Shown here piece after piece: positions 1 to 6,557 of a DNA stretch of 13,184 nt (positions within the stretch are counted from its first letter, which is position 1; each line of letters starts with the position of its first letter). Under the pieces are notes generated by a model, which saw only the letters and a list, made by a program, of their open reading frames with translations, searched no databases and was not told the origin of the DNA. The translations under genes were made by a program, and so were the position numbers. Origin of the DNA: Bacteroidaceae bacterium (GTDB lineage Bacteria; Bacteroidota; Bacteroidia; Bacteroidales; CHK158-818); assembly GCA_017467745.1 (NCBI GenBank), contig JAFUKV010000255.1, positions 1 through 13,184 of the forward strand, written 5' to 3'.

Positions 1-1
1 A

Positions 2-229
2 ACTCCGAATAAAAAATACAAAATTATAGGTTCTGCTGATAAAGGAACTGGTAGCGCTAAATTTAATCAAACTTTGAGCCAAAAACGTGCAGAAAAAGTT
101 AAGAGCATTTTGGTTGATAAATTTGGTGTAGACGCTTCTCAACTTGAAGTTGTTGCAAAAGGTGGTGTTGCTAACCAAGATCCGTTTAGCAAAGGTGCTT
201 TGAACCGCAATGTTATCGTGATAGAATAA
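2..229 (+). CDS. OmpA-family C-terminal domain protein (3' end only)
   Basis: The window opens inside this gene; 75 codons are visible before the TAA stop. The visible protein reads as the peptidoglycan-binding OmpA-like fold: a GSADKGTGSAKFNQ segment (the usual G-x-(A/T)-D-x-x-G-x-x-x-x-N-x-x-L-S motif), then SQKRAEKVKSIL, with the conserved Arg that with the Asp binds meso-diaminopimelate, and at the end the NRNVIV strand. Proteins of this type anchor the outer membrane to the cell wall. The N-terminal part, which would tell an OmpA/OprF porin from a Pal lipoprotein, lies outside the window. The gene is followed at once by a strong terminator, so it ends its transcription unit. The family call is sure; the exact protein is not. 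Confidence 0.9.
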   Translation, partial: TPNKKYKIIGSADKGTGSAKFNQTLSQKRAEKVKSILVDKFGVDASQLEVVAKGGVANQDPFSKGALNRNVIVIE

Positions 230-250
230 TTTAAATTTAATCTTATATGA

Positions 251-290
251 AGAAAGGAAAGCCCGTCAGTTGGCTTTCCTTTTTTATTTT
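251..290 (+). terminator. Intrinsic terminator of the OmpA-domain gene
   Basis: A perfect 9-bp stem (255-263 with 272-280) closes an 8-nt loop, is extended by A-U pairs at its base, and is followed by a long T tract (280-290). It begins about 20 nt after the OmpA-domain stop codon. Confidence 0.9.
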
Positions 291-713
291 TATTATTTTG
301 ATGTGGGGCTGAGTAGTTTTGAATATGATATTTTTTGTGATATTAGACTTGTTTTTTGTTCTGCTCAATGTTCAAACATAAATCTGAGAGAGTAAAGATT
401 GCTGATTTAACTAAATAAAGATATCGTTTCGTTTGTATAATTCTTATATCTAAATATGGAAAAAATGTATATGATATATTTTTAGCAATATGAATACAGG
501 TGTATAATTATTGGGATAATGATTTAAAATTAGAAGAAAGAAAAATAATATGTTAAAAATAAAATCGGATAGAACAAAATAAAACTGCTATGCGTTATAT
601 GTTTAGATTTGGATGATATAATATGTTTTGTGTGTTTCATTAAATATTATCCACTGTTTATTCAAAGAATAAACATCCTCTTTCTTGTTTTGATATATTT
701 CAAGTTTAGCGTT
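291..713. other. AT-rich gene-free stretch
   Basis: About 420 bp of strongly AT-rich sequence lie between the OmpA terminator and the hairpins of the next region. No convincing ORF, RNA gene, repeat or full promoter was found by eye on either strand. Codon structure is absent in all frames. Nothing specific can be called here. Confidence 0.6.
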
Positions 714-741
714 AGGCTGCTTCGTGATTGAAGCGGCCTTT
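714..741 (+). terminator. GC-rich hairpin, possible plus-strand terminator
   Basis: Bases 715-723 pair with 730-738 (nine pairs, one of them G-U) around a six-base loop; A714-T739 extends the stem, and only a short T-rich tail (739-743) follows. It stands out because the DNA around it is very AT-rich. It may be a plus-strand terminator, or a 3' structure beyond the minus-strand terminator at 746-779. No plus-strand gene that needs it is visible. Confidence 0.4.
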
Positions 742-745
742 CTCT

Positions 746-779
746 ACTAAAAAAAGCACAGCCTTTTCAAACTGTGCTT
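746..779 (-). terminator. Intrinsic terminator on the minus strand
   Basis: Bases 754-761 and 772-779 form a perfect 8-bp stem (AAGCACAG / CTGTGCTT) with a 10-nt loop. Read on the minus strand it is followed by an unbroken run of T (complement of the A run at 749-755, interrupted only by the stem boundary). It therefore ends a transcript coming from the right: either the candidate small RNA starting near 966, or read-through from dnaB, whose stop at 1070 has no terminator close behind it. Confidence 0.75.
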
Positions 780-934
780 ATTTATAGTGGATCATGGATA
801 AAATTCATTTGATTAACGTTCTTTTTTCTCGGCAAGACTGTGCATTCCCGACCAAATGCGTAAAAAAGCCTTGCATAACGGATGTGTCGGCGTTCATGTG
901 TGTTTCTAAGTATAAGAGAGGATAACAAGATTGG

Positions 935-960
935 TAAAGAAACCCCATGTTTCTTTTTTT
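935..960 (+). terminator. Hairpin with T tract (plus-strand terminator-like)
   Basis: AAAGAAAC at 936-943 pairs perfectly with GTTTCTTT at 949-956 around a 5-nt loop, followed by TTTT (957-960). As plus-strand RNA this is a plausible, if weak, terminator that would stop transcripts heading into the 3' end of dnaB. As minus-strand RNA the same hairpin lies close to the 5' end of the candidate small RNA. The two roles are not exclusive. Confidence 0.45.
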
Positions 961-972
961 AATACAACACTA

Positions 973-1002
973 CAAAGATAACTGTTTTTTTATAGAACCA
1001 AA
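973..1002 (-). promoter_or_regulatory. Bacteroidetes-type promoter for the candidate small RNA
   Basis: On the minus strand, TTTG (1002-999) is followed after 18 nt by TATCTTTG (980-973), a full match to the TAnnTTTG consensus used by the Bacteroidetes primary sigma factor. Spacing is at the short end of the usual 19-21 nt. The predicted start is near 966. There is no sizeable minus-strand ORF downstream, which makes this a candidate RNA gene promoter. Confidence 0.5.
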
Positions 1003-1069
1003 GATTTCCGATAAAAAGATTTGGTATTACTGTTTATTTTTTAATATATTTAATTTTGTTTTGTGCTTT

Positions 1070-2632
1070 TTAGAATGGAGGTTGGTCAGAAAAATTTTCT
1101 CTTTTAAGAAAATCTTCTTCATTATTATTTGTTGAAGGAGATATAGTTTGAATATTGTATGGTGATGTTTCCGGTTCGTCATACATTCTTGATTTGTAAA
1201 TAGCGACGTTTTCTTTTACCGGTGGACGTAGCATGTCTTCATTCATATTTTGGAAACGGGCAAATTCGCCTTTGAAACTTAAACGAACGTCTCCTACTGC
1301 TCCGTTACGATGTTTTGCTATAATAATTTCAGCTATACCTAATAAAGAATTGCCTTTTTCATCTTCTGTTATTTTATAATACTCGGGACGATGAATAAAA
1401 CATACCATATCGGCATCTTGTTCTATCGCGCCCGATTCCCTCAAATCGGCCAATTGAGGACGTTTGTCTTCTTTTTGCCGTGTTTCAACTCCACGATTTA
1501 GCTGAGATAGCGCGATGATAGGTATATTCAACTCTTTGGCAAGTCCTTTTAAAGAACGGGATATTGTACTTACCTCTTGTTCGCGGCTGCCGAAATTCAT
1601 TCCGCTCGCGTTCATAAGTTGCAGGTAGTCTATGATGATAAGTTTAATACCATGTTCTCGAACCAGCCTTCTTGCTTTGGTTCTGAGTTCGAATACCGAT
1701 AAACTGGGAGTATCGTCTATATAGATAGGAGCATCGTATAGTCCTTTTATTTTTGTCATCAACTGGTCCCATTCAGCCGTAGTAAGTTGTCCGCTTTTTA
1801 TTTTTTCGCCCGGTATTTCGCAGGTATTGACAATTAATCTGTTAACTAATTGTACATTAGACATTTCAAGAGAGAAAACCGCTACCGGAGTATTATAATC
1901 AATCGCCATATTTTTAGCCATAGAGAGGACAAACGCTGTTTTTCCCATAGCAGGTCGGGCGGCAATGATAACCAAATCTGAGTTTTGCCATCCGGAGGTT
2001 ATCTTGTCTAACGCATGAAATCCCGTTTGCAAACCGCTTAAACCGTCTTTTCGGTTAGAGGCGATTTGTAAGTTATCTAACGCTTCTTTGATTATCGGAT
2101 TGATTTGAGTAACATCCTTTTTTACGTTTCGTTGTGATATTTCAAAAAGTTTACCTTCGGCTTCTTCCATCAAGTCGTCAACGTCATTCGTGGCGTCAAA
2201 TGCCTTTGTTTGCACCTCAGAAGAGAATCTGATTAATTCTCTTGCCAAATATTTTTGGGCGATGATACGAGCGTGAAATTCAATATGTGCGGCAGATGCT
2301 ACTCGTCCGGTGAGTTCCGTAATGAAATAAGCGCCGCCTACGGTTTCCAAGTCACCTCGTTTTCGTAATTGTTCGGTAACCGTCAACATATCTATCGGTT
2401 GTTGGCGAGAGGCCAAATCGACAATAGCGGAATAGATAAGTTGATTGGTATGTTCATAAAAACATTCGGGTTTTAATATGTCGCTGACGATAGAATATGC
2501 GTCTTTTTCAAGCATAAGAGCCCCTAATACAGCTTCTTCCAGTTCTCGGGCTTGTGGTTGCAGTTTCCCGAATTCGGGTATAGGTGTCATATTATTTTGT
2601 TTATTGTTGCGGTAAATCCTTTTTGGTTCCAT
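1070..2632 (-). CDS. dnaB: Replicative DNA helicase DnaB
   Basis: This is the ring helicase that unwinds DNA ahead of the replication fork and recruits primase. The 520-residue protein has the DnaB N-terminal domain (about residues 25-125), a linker, and a RecA-like ATPase domain (about 195-460). Visible motifs are Walker A RPAMGKT (226-232), Walker B LIIIDYLQLM (331-340), the sensor segment IIALSQLNRGVETR (372-385), and the AKHRNGAVGD arginine-finger region (439-448). The start at 2632 gives an N terminus beginning MEPK, as I remember for Bacteroides DnaB; an internal ATG (Met15) is possible. The last 50 residues are a polar, low-complexity tail of the kind common in Bacteroidetes. It is divergent from ispE and has its own promoter. 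No terminator sits directly after its stop. Confidence 0.97.
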   Translation of the reverse strand: MEPKRIYRNNKQNNMTPIPEFGKLQPQARELEEAVLGALMLEKDAYSIVSDILKPECFYEHTNQLIYSAIVDLASRQQPIDMLTVTEQLRKRGDLETVGGAYFITELTGRVASAAHIEFHARIIAQKYLARELIRFSSEVQTKAFDATNDVDDLMEEAEGKLFEISQRNVKKDVTQINPIIKEALDNLQIASNRKDGLSGLQTGFHALDKITSGWQNSDLVIIAARPAMGKTAFVLSMAKNMAIDYNTPVAVFSLEMSNVQLVNRLIVNTCEIPGEKIKSGQLTTAEWDQLMTKIKGLYDAPIYIDDTPSLSVFELRTKARRLVREHGIKLIIIDYLQLMNASGMNFGSREQEVSTISRSLKGLAKELNIPIIALSQLNRGVETRQKEDKRPQLADLRESGAIEQDADMVCFIHRPEYYKITEDEKGNSLLGIAEIIIAKHRNGAVGDVRLSFKGEFARFQNMNEDMLRPPVKENVAIYKSRMYDEPETSPYNIQTISPSTNNNEEDFLKRENFSDQPPF

Positions 2633-2657
2633 GCTTAATCGTTGTGTTTGAAATCAA

Positions 2658-2688
2658 CAAAAATACGCATACCCTTTGAAAAATCAAT
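2658..2688 (-). promoter_or_regulatory. Promoter of dnaB
   Basis: On the minus strand ATTG (2688-2685) lies 19 nt from TATTTTTG (2665-2658), matching TTTG-N19-TAnnTTTG with one mismatch in the first box. A start near 2651 would give a leader of about 20 nt before the dnaB ATG. Confidence 0.55.
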
Positions 2689-2718
2689 CTATAAATAGCA
2701 AAAATAATTGTGTTTTCT

Positions 2719-2726
2719 TATTTTTG
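2719..2726 (+). promoter_or_regulatory. -7 element of the ispE promoter
   Basis: TATTTTTG matches the Bacteroidetes -7 consensus. No clear TTTG box is found 18-21 nt upstream. A transcript starting near 2733 would include the ATG at 2763 as the ispE start; the earlier in-frame TTG at 2739 would be left with only a few bases of leader. Confidence 0.45.
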
Positions 2727-2762
2727 CAACTTTAAGAATTGAATTGCAACACCATAAATTAT

Positions 2763-3581
2763 ATGCTTACATTTCCCAATGCAAAAGTCAATTTAGGGCT
2801 GAATATTGTCTCTAAACGTCCGGATGGGTATCATAATATAGAAACGGTATTTTATCCGGTATCGCTGAGCGATGCGTTAGAATTATTACCTTCTTCCGCA
2901 GATAAAACGGTTTTATCTGTTTCCGGTTTCTCGATAGGAGGTAGCCCGGAAAATAATCTTGTGTATAAAGCCTATCGGCTGTTGGCTGATGAGTTTAATC
3001 TTCCGGCGTGCGAAATTAGATTGCATAAGGCCATTCCTTTCGGTGCGGGATTGGGAGGCGGGTCTGCCGATGCAGCATTTATATTAAAGATGTTGAATGA
3101 AATGTATGCTCTTTCTTTGTCCGATAAGGAGTTGGCGCAATATGCCATTCTATTGGGTGCAGACTGCCCGTTTTTTATATATAATACGCCGATGTTTGCA
3201 AAAGGGATTGGTAATGAGTTTGAACAGGTATCGCTTTCGCTAAAAGGATATACTATGGTTTTGGTCAAGCCCGAAGAGTCGGTTTCTACGGCCGAAGCAT
3301 ATTCTTGTGTGCAGCCGTCGGCGCCTCAGTTTTCATTGGCGGATATTATAAAGAAACCTGTTGAAGACTGGAAAATGTTGATGTGTAATGATTTTGAAAA
3401 AAGTGTATTTAGCCGTCATCCGGTAATAGGAGAAATTAAAGATTCATTATATAGGATAGGGGCAGTTTATGCCTCTATGTCAGGATCGGGGGCTACCGTA
3501 TTCGGAATATTTAAACAACCGCCGGTAAATTTGCCGGATTTTTATAGAAGTTTCGTATGGCAGGGAGAGTGCCTATTTTGA
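2763..3581 (+). CDS. ispE: 4-diphosphocytidyl-2-C-methyl-D-erythritol kinase
   Basis: IspE phosphorylates the 2-OH of CDP-methylerythritol with ATP, the fourth step of the MEP route to isoprenoids, in the cytoplasm. The 272-residue protein has the GHMP-kinase layout: PNAKVNLGLNIV at the N terminus (Lys8 is the expected catalytic lysine), the ATP loop PFGAGLGGGSADAA (92-105), LGADCPFF with catalytic Asp134, and the C-terminal glycine loop MSGSGATVFG (239-248). The frame is open upstream to a TTG at 2739, but ATG 2763 is preferred: it puts the start directly before the family motif and leaves room for a leader. The gene diverges from dnaB. The downstream ferritin gene has its own promoter. Confidence 0.96.
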   Translation: MLTFPNAKVNLGLNIVSKRPDGYHNIETVFYPVSLSDALELLPSSADKTVLSVSGFSIGGSPENNLVYKAYRLLADEFNLPACEIRLHKAIPFGAGLGGGSADAAFILKMLNEMYALSLSDKELAQYAILLGADCPFFIYNTPMFAKGIGNEFEQVSLSLKGYTMVLVKPEESVSTAEAYSCVQPSAPQFSLADIIKKPVEDWKMLMCNDFEKSVFSRHPVIGEIKDSLYRIGAVYASMSGSGATVFGIFKQPPVNLPDFYRSFVWQGECLF

Positions 3582-3606
3582 TATGAACGTTTTAATAATA
3601 GATTTG
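3577..3606 (+). promoter_or_regulatory. Promoter of the ferritin-like gene, overlapping the ispE stop
   Basis: TTTG (3577-3580) and TAGATTTG (3599-3606) are separated by 18 nt, a near-ideal Bacteroidetes promoter. The first box overlaps the last Phe codon and the stop of ispE. A start near 3613 would leave about 35 nt of leader. Confidence 0.6.
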
Positions 3607-3648
3607 TTATAAATTAAAAGCAGAAAAATTTAATTTATACATAAATCT

Positions 3649-4134
3649 ATGTTGAAGAAAAGAGTAGAAGAAGCAGTCAATGCTCAAATGAACGCTGAGC
3701 TATGGTCTGCGCAGTTTTATCTTTCTATGTCGTTGCAGTTATCGTCCGAAGGATTGCCCGGTTTGGCCTTTTGGATGCGGAAACAGCAAGAAAAAGCGTT
3801 GCGTAGGGCATCTCAATTTATAGAATATGGCATTACGCAAGGTGCGAAACTGACAGTGAATGATATAATAGATATACCACAAGAGTTTGGAAATCCGGTC
3901 GAAATATTTGAATATGCCCTTGTGCATATGATGCGCATGACTGATTTGATAGATATTTTGGTAAGCATATCCAAAGCAGAAGAAGATAATGCTACTGTTG
4001 TGATGCTGCACGAATTTGTCAGTCGGCAAGTAGAGGATGAAGCGGAAATTTCTCAGTTAATTGTAACGCTTAAACGAGTGGGAGATGGCATGGGACTGGT
4101 CTGGCTTGACGATAAGTTGCATGCCGAGAAATAA
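3649..4134 (+). CDS. Ferritin-family protein with a degenerate ferroxidase centre
   Basis: The 161-residue protein lines up over its whole length with bacterial ferritins (FtnA): a four-helix bundle with NAELWSAQFYLSMS in helix A, LPGLAFWMRKQQEKA in helix B, HEFVSRQVEDEAE in helix D, and the GDGMGLVWLDDKL tail typical of helix E. Ferritins store iron as a mineral in a 24-subunit shell after oxidising Fe(II). By alignment, without gaps, to E. coli FtnA, which has Glu17, Glu50, His53, Glu94, Gln127 and Glu130 at the iron sites, this protein has Glu17, Ala50, Arg53, Met94, Gln127 and Asp130. The central ligands of the diiron site are thus missing, as in the animal light chain. It is likely either a structural subunit that mixes with an active ferritin encoded elsewhere, or a protein with another job. 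The reading frame is intact, so this is not a decayed gene. It forms its own unit, with a promoter before it and a terminator after it. Confidence 0.9.
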   Translation: MLKKRVEEAVNAQMNAELWSAQFYLSMSLQLSSEGLPGLAFWMRKQQEKALRRASQFIEYGITQGAKLTVNDIIDIPQEFGNPVEIFEYALVHMMRMTDLIDILVSISKAEEDNATVVMLHEFVSRQVEDEAEISQLIVTLKRVGDGMGLVWLDDKLHAEK

Positions 4135-4176
4135 ATAAAACTGACAAAATGTATATATAATACGTTGATGAGTGAC

Positions 4177-4216
4177 AAAAATACTGCCTTTTGCTATTGG
4201 CAGTATTTTTGTTTTT
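4177..4216 (+). terminator. Terminator of the ferritin-like gene
   Basis: A 12-bp perfect stem (4177-4188 with 4199-4210; core ATACTGCC/GGCAGTAT) with a 10-nt loop is followed by a T-rich run to 4216. The flanking A run on the left makes it usable on both strands. It separates the ferritin-like gene from grpE. Confidence 0.92.
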
Positions 4217-4290
4217 ATTCGTATGATGAGTAGAGTTATGGCAGGACGTATGTAAATTATTTTATAAATAGAGAATAAAAAAATAACGAT

Positions 4291-4887
4291 ATGAGTAAAG
4301 AAAAGAATACGGAGCAAGAGGAATCGGTTAATAACCAGTCGGAAAAAGATTCGGAATTAGAAATCTCTTCTGAAAAAACCGATAAAAAAGATGAAGAGCA
4401 GCAGGCTGATACTGCGGATGCCTCTGACAATTTGGCAGCGGAAGTGGAAGAATTAAAGAAAAAGGTAGAAAAGTTAAATCACGATTTACTTTTGTCGCGT
4501 GCCGATTTTGATAATTATCGTAAGCGAACTCTTCGAGAAAAAGCCGAATTGCTTAAAAATGGAGGAGAAGATTGTTTGAAGCGTATTTTGCCGATTATCG
4601 ATGATTTTGAGCGAGGTCTTTTGTCTATTTCCGAAACCTCGGAGGTAGAGGCCGTAAAAGAAGGCATGAATTTAATCTATAATAAATTCAAGACCTATTT
4701 AGAACAACATGGTGTCAAAGAAATAAAAACGGATAAGCAAGATTTTGATACCGAATATCACGAAGCTGTTACAACTTTCCCCGTAGAGGACGAGAGCCAG
4801 AAGGGAAAGATTATAGATTGTGTGCAAAAAGGATATACTTTGAACGACAAAGTTATTCGTTATGCAAAAGTTGTTGTCGGTGAATAA
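4291..4887 (+). CDS. grpE: Nucleotide exchange factor GrpE
   Basis: GrpE releases ADP from DnaK and so drives the Hsp70 folding cycle in the cytoplasm. The 198-residue protein has a long, highly charged N-terminal part (about 1-48), then a heptad-like coiled coil (about 49-90, LAAEVEELKKKVEKLNHDLL) that forms the dimer, and the C-terminal beta domain with the family signature around EYHEAVTTFPVEDESQKG and YTLNDKVIRYAKVVVGE. The segment GMNLIYNKFKTYLEQHGV is the usual link between helix bundle and beta wing. It is followed 17 bp later by dnaJ, so the two are very likely co-transcribed; dnaK is not in the window. No CIRCE-type heat-shock inverted repeat was seen upstream, and no clear promoter could be placed. 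Confidence 0.97.
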   Translation: MSKEKNTEQEESVNNQSEKDSELEISSEKTDKKDEEQQADTADASDNLAAEVEELKKKVEKLNHDLLLSRADFDNYRKRTLREKAELLKNGGEDCLKRILPIIDDFERGLLSISETSEVEAVKEGMNLIYNKFKTYLEQHGVKEIKTDKQDFDTEYHEAVTTFPVEDESQKGKIIDCVQKGYTLNDKVIRYAKVVVGE

Positions 4888-4904
4888 TTTAAAACTCTAT
4901 TCAG

Positions 4905-6062
4905 ATGAGTAGCAAAAGAGATTACTATGAAGTGCTGGGAGTTGCAAAAAACGCAACTGAGGATGAAATAAAGAAGGCATATCGTAAAAAAGCGATACAG
5001 TTTCATCCTGATAAGAATCCGGGAGATAAGAATGCGGAGGAAAAATTTAAAGAGGCCGCAGAGGCTTATGATGTTCTCAGTAATCCGGAAAAACGTCAAC
5101 GTTATGATCAGTTCGGACATGAAGGTTTAGGCGGTGCGGCCGGTGCAGGAGCATACGGCGGAGCGGGAATGTCTATGGAAGACATTTTTTCTCATTTCGG
5201 GGATATTTTTGGTGGACATTTCGGAGGATTCGGCGGTTTTGGCGGTTCTCGTAGCGGACGCCATCAACATGTAAATCGTGGTTCCGATTTACGGGTACGC
5301 GTTAAATTGACGTTAAAAGAAATATCCACAGGTGTAGAAAAGAAAATCAAGGTAAAAAAATATGTAAGTTGTAAAGCCTGTAACGGAACGGGTGCGGAAC
5401 ATGGAACAGCATATACGGAGTGCTCCACGTGTCATGGAAGCGGTGTTATTACCAAGATTCAGCAAACGATACTGGGGGCTATGCAAACGACAGCAACTTG
5501 CCCTACATGTAATGGAGAGGGACGAGTTATTACCAAAAAATGTCCGGAATGTAACGGCGAAGGCGTATTGCGAGAAGAAGAGGTAATAAGCATAAATATT
5601 CCCGCAGGAGTCGCCGAAGGTATGCAACTTTCGATGAGCGGAAAAGGAAATGCCGCGCGACACGGAGGCATAAATGGCGATTTGCTTATTGTAATTGAAG
5701 AAGAGCCGCATCCCGAACTATTGCGAGATGAAAACGATTTAATATACAATTTATTATTGAGCTTCCCGACTGCTGCATTGGGCGGCAGTGTAGAGGTTCC
5801 TACAATAGACGGGCGAGCGAAAGTGAAGATAGAACCGGGAACCCAACCCGGAAAAGTTCTCCGATTAAGAGGGAAAGGTTTACCGTCTGTTAATCGTTAC
5901 GGAACGGGCGATTTGTTGGTTAATGTATCAGTATATGTGCCTGAATCTTTGACATCGGACGAAAAAAATATATTGGACAAATTGAACAAATCTTCTAATT
6001 TTACACCTACTCCCTCCATTAAAGAGAGGATATTCAGTAAACTGAGGCACATGTTCGATTAA
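4905..6062 (+). CDS. dnaJ: Chaperone DnaJ (Hsp40, type I)
   Basis: DnaJ delivers unfolded proteins to DnaK and stimulates its ATPase. The 385-residue protein has all class I parts: J domain (about 5-70) with the HPD motif at 34-36, a Gly/Phe-rich linker (about 74-117), the zinc-binding region with four CxxCxGxG repeats (cysteines 156/159, 173/176, 199/202 and 213/216), and the two C-terminal substrate-binding barrels ending near Phe384. Length is normal. It follows grpE by 17 bp and ends at a large palindromic terminator shared with the converging OsmC-like gene. Confidence 0.98.
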   Translation: MSSKRDYYEVLGVAKNATEDEIKKAYRKKAIQFHPDKNPGDKNAEEKFKEAAEAYDVLSNPEKRQRYDQFGHEGLGGAAGAGAYGGAGMSMEDIFSHFGDIFGGHFGGFGGFGGSRSGRHQHVNRGSDLRVRVKLTLKEISTGVEKKIKVKKYVSCKACNGTGAEHGTAYTECSTCHGSGVITKIQQTILGAMQTTATCPTCNGEGRVITKKCPECNGEGVLREEEVISINIPAGVAEGMQLSMSGKGNAARHGGINGDLLIVIEEEPHPELLRDENDLIYNLLLSFPTAALGGSVEVPTIDGRAKVKIEPGTQPGKVLRLRGKGLPSVNRYGTGDLLVNVSVYVPESLTSDEKNILDKLNKSSNFTPTPSIKERIFSKLRHMFD

Positions 6063-6068
6063 GTCTCT

Positions 6069-6110
6069 ATACAATAAAAGGATGGAAAATTTTCCATCCT
6101 TTTATTGTAT
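6069..6110. terminator. 42-bp perfect palindrome, two-way terminator
   Basis: The two 21-bp arms (6069-6089 and 6090-6110) are exact inverted copies with no spacer; the centre is AAAATTTT. The GC-richer core GGATGG/CCATCC is flanked by AAAA and TTTT, so RNA from either strand forms a stem followed by a T-rich run. It lies between dnaJ (stop 6062, plus strand) and the OsmC-like gene (stop 6123, minus strand), and serves both. Confidence 0.9.
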
Positions 6111-6122
6111 GAATTTTCGCTA

Positions 6123-6554
6123 TTATAAAACGGCTTTAATATCGTTGATAAAAATGTCGTATGTTACAGCTCCTATTTTTCGGTACATGACCGCTACTCC
6201 GCAATATTTTTCTTCCGATAATCTGATAGCTTTGATTATTTTGTCTTTATCTTTATCATCTCCCCATACTCGGTATATAATATGGAAAGAGGTGAATACG
6301 GAGGGTACGGTATCGGATAATTCTCCGCTTACCTCAATTTCCAGACGACTGGCAACAACCCTCATTTTATGAAAAAGAGAGGCGATATCTAACCCCGAAC
6401 ATCCGGCTAACGATAATAGCATGAGTACCTTTGGGCGAGGACCTTTATCATTTCCACCCATATCAATCGATGTGTCTATGGAAAGTTTGTGCCCGTCTAT
6501 AACAGACTCGAATGTTGTATTATCTTTCCATTTTAAAGTAATCGTAGCTGCCAT
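6123..6554 (-). CDS. OsmC/Ohr-family protein
   Basis: The 143-residue protein has the OsmC fold signature: a central helix starting with AGCSGLDI, carrying Cys52, and a later helix with EEKYCGVAVM, carrying Cys118. In characterised OsmC and Ohr proteins these two cysteines reduce organic peroxides. This one resembles the less studied YhfA-like branch (short N terminus, DMGGNDKGPRPKVLMLLSLAGC), so the substrate is uncertain. The start at 6554 lies only 3 bp after the stop of the metallophosphoesterase gene, so the two form an operon read leftwards. It ends 13 bp before the palindromic terminator shared with dnaJ. Confidence 0.88.
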   Translation of the reverse strand: MAATITLKWKDNTTFESVIDGHKLSIDTSIDMGGNDKGPRPKVLMLLSLAGCSGLDIASLFHKMRVVASRLEIEVSGELSDTVPSVFTSFHIIYRVWGDDKDKDKIIKAIRLSEEKYCGVAVMYRKIGAVTYDIFINDIKAVL

Positions 6555-6557
6555 AAA

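Larger units (their letters stand above)
746..967 (-). ncRNA. Candidate small RNA, about 220 nt, possibly with a tiny ORF
   Basis: A Bacteroidetes-type promoter at 973-1002 points leftwards and an intrinsic terminator ends at about 746, bracketing about 220 nt with no ordinary gene. The predicted RNA starts with an 8-bp hairpin (936-943 with 949-956). Its middle part (813-897) can form short stems, for example 841-846 with 855-860, and 848-852 with 886-890. Two overlapping reading frames cross the middle: one is open from ATG at 897 to a stop at 805 (30 codons); another, without a good start, reads FLRIWSGMHSLAEKKER just before its stop at 813. From memory, peptides like the second turn up among hypothetical proteins of many Bacteroidales; this was not checked. 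If so, conservation across two frames would favour a structured RNA over a protein. It could be a regulatory RNA or a leader-type element. Confidence 0.4.

Noticed and set aside
230..1069. tRNA, CRISPR array, insertion sequence or phage remnant in the long gap
   Set aside because: No cloverleaf with a TTCRA arm, no regular repeats, no transposase-like frame or terminal inverted repeats were seen.
947..1135. Plus-strand ORF of 62 codons
   Set aside because: Composed mainly of Phe, Ile and Lys codons from AT-rich DNA, antisense to the dnaB 3' end and across the candidate RNA promoter; no family resemblance and no promoter.
2739..2762. TTG start for ispE eight codons upstream
   Set aside because: It would put a rare start codon only a few bases after the predicted transcript start and add residues not part of the family N terminus.
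4204..4211. TATTTTTG as a -7 box for grpE
   Set aside because: It lies in the stem and T tract of the ferritin terminator, has no TTTG at the right distance, and the T-rich sequence explains the match.
5140..5270. Gly-rich repeats in dnaJ as a DNA repeat
   Set aside because: This is the normal Gly/Phe linker of DnaJ.
5313..5749. Long minus-strand ORFs opposite dnaJ
   Set aside because: Shadows of the DnaJ zinc-domain coding sequence, which is certain; their proteins match nothing.
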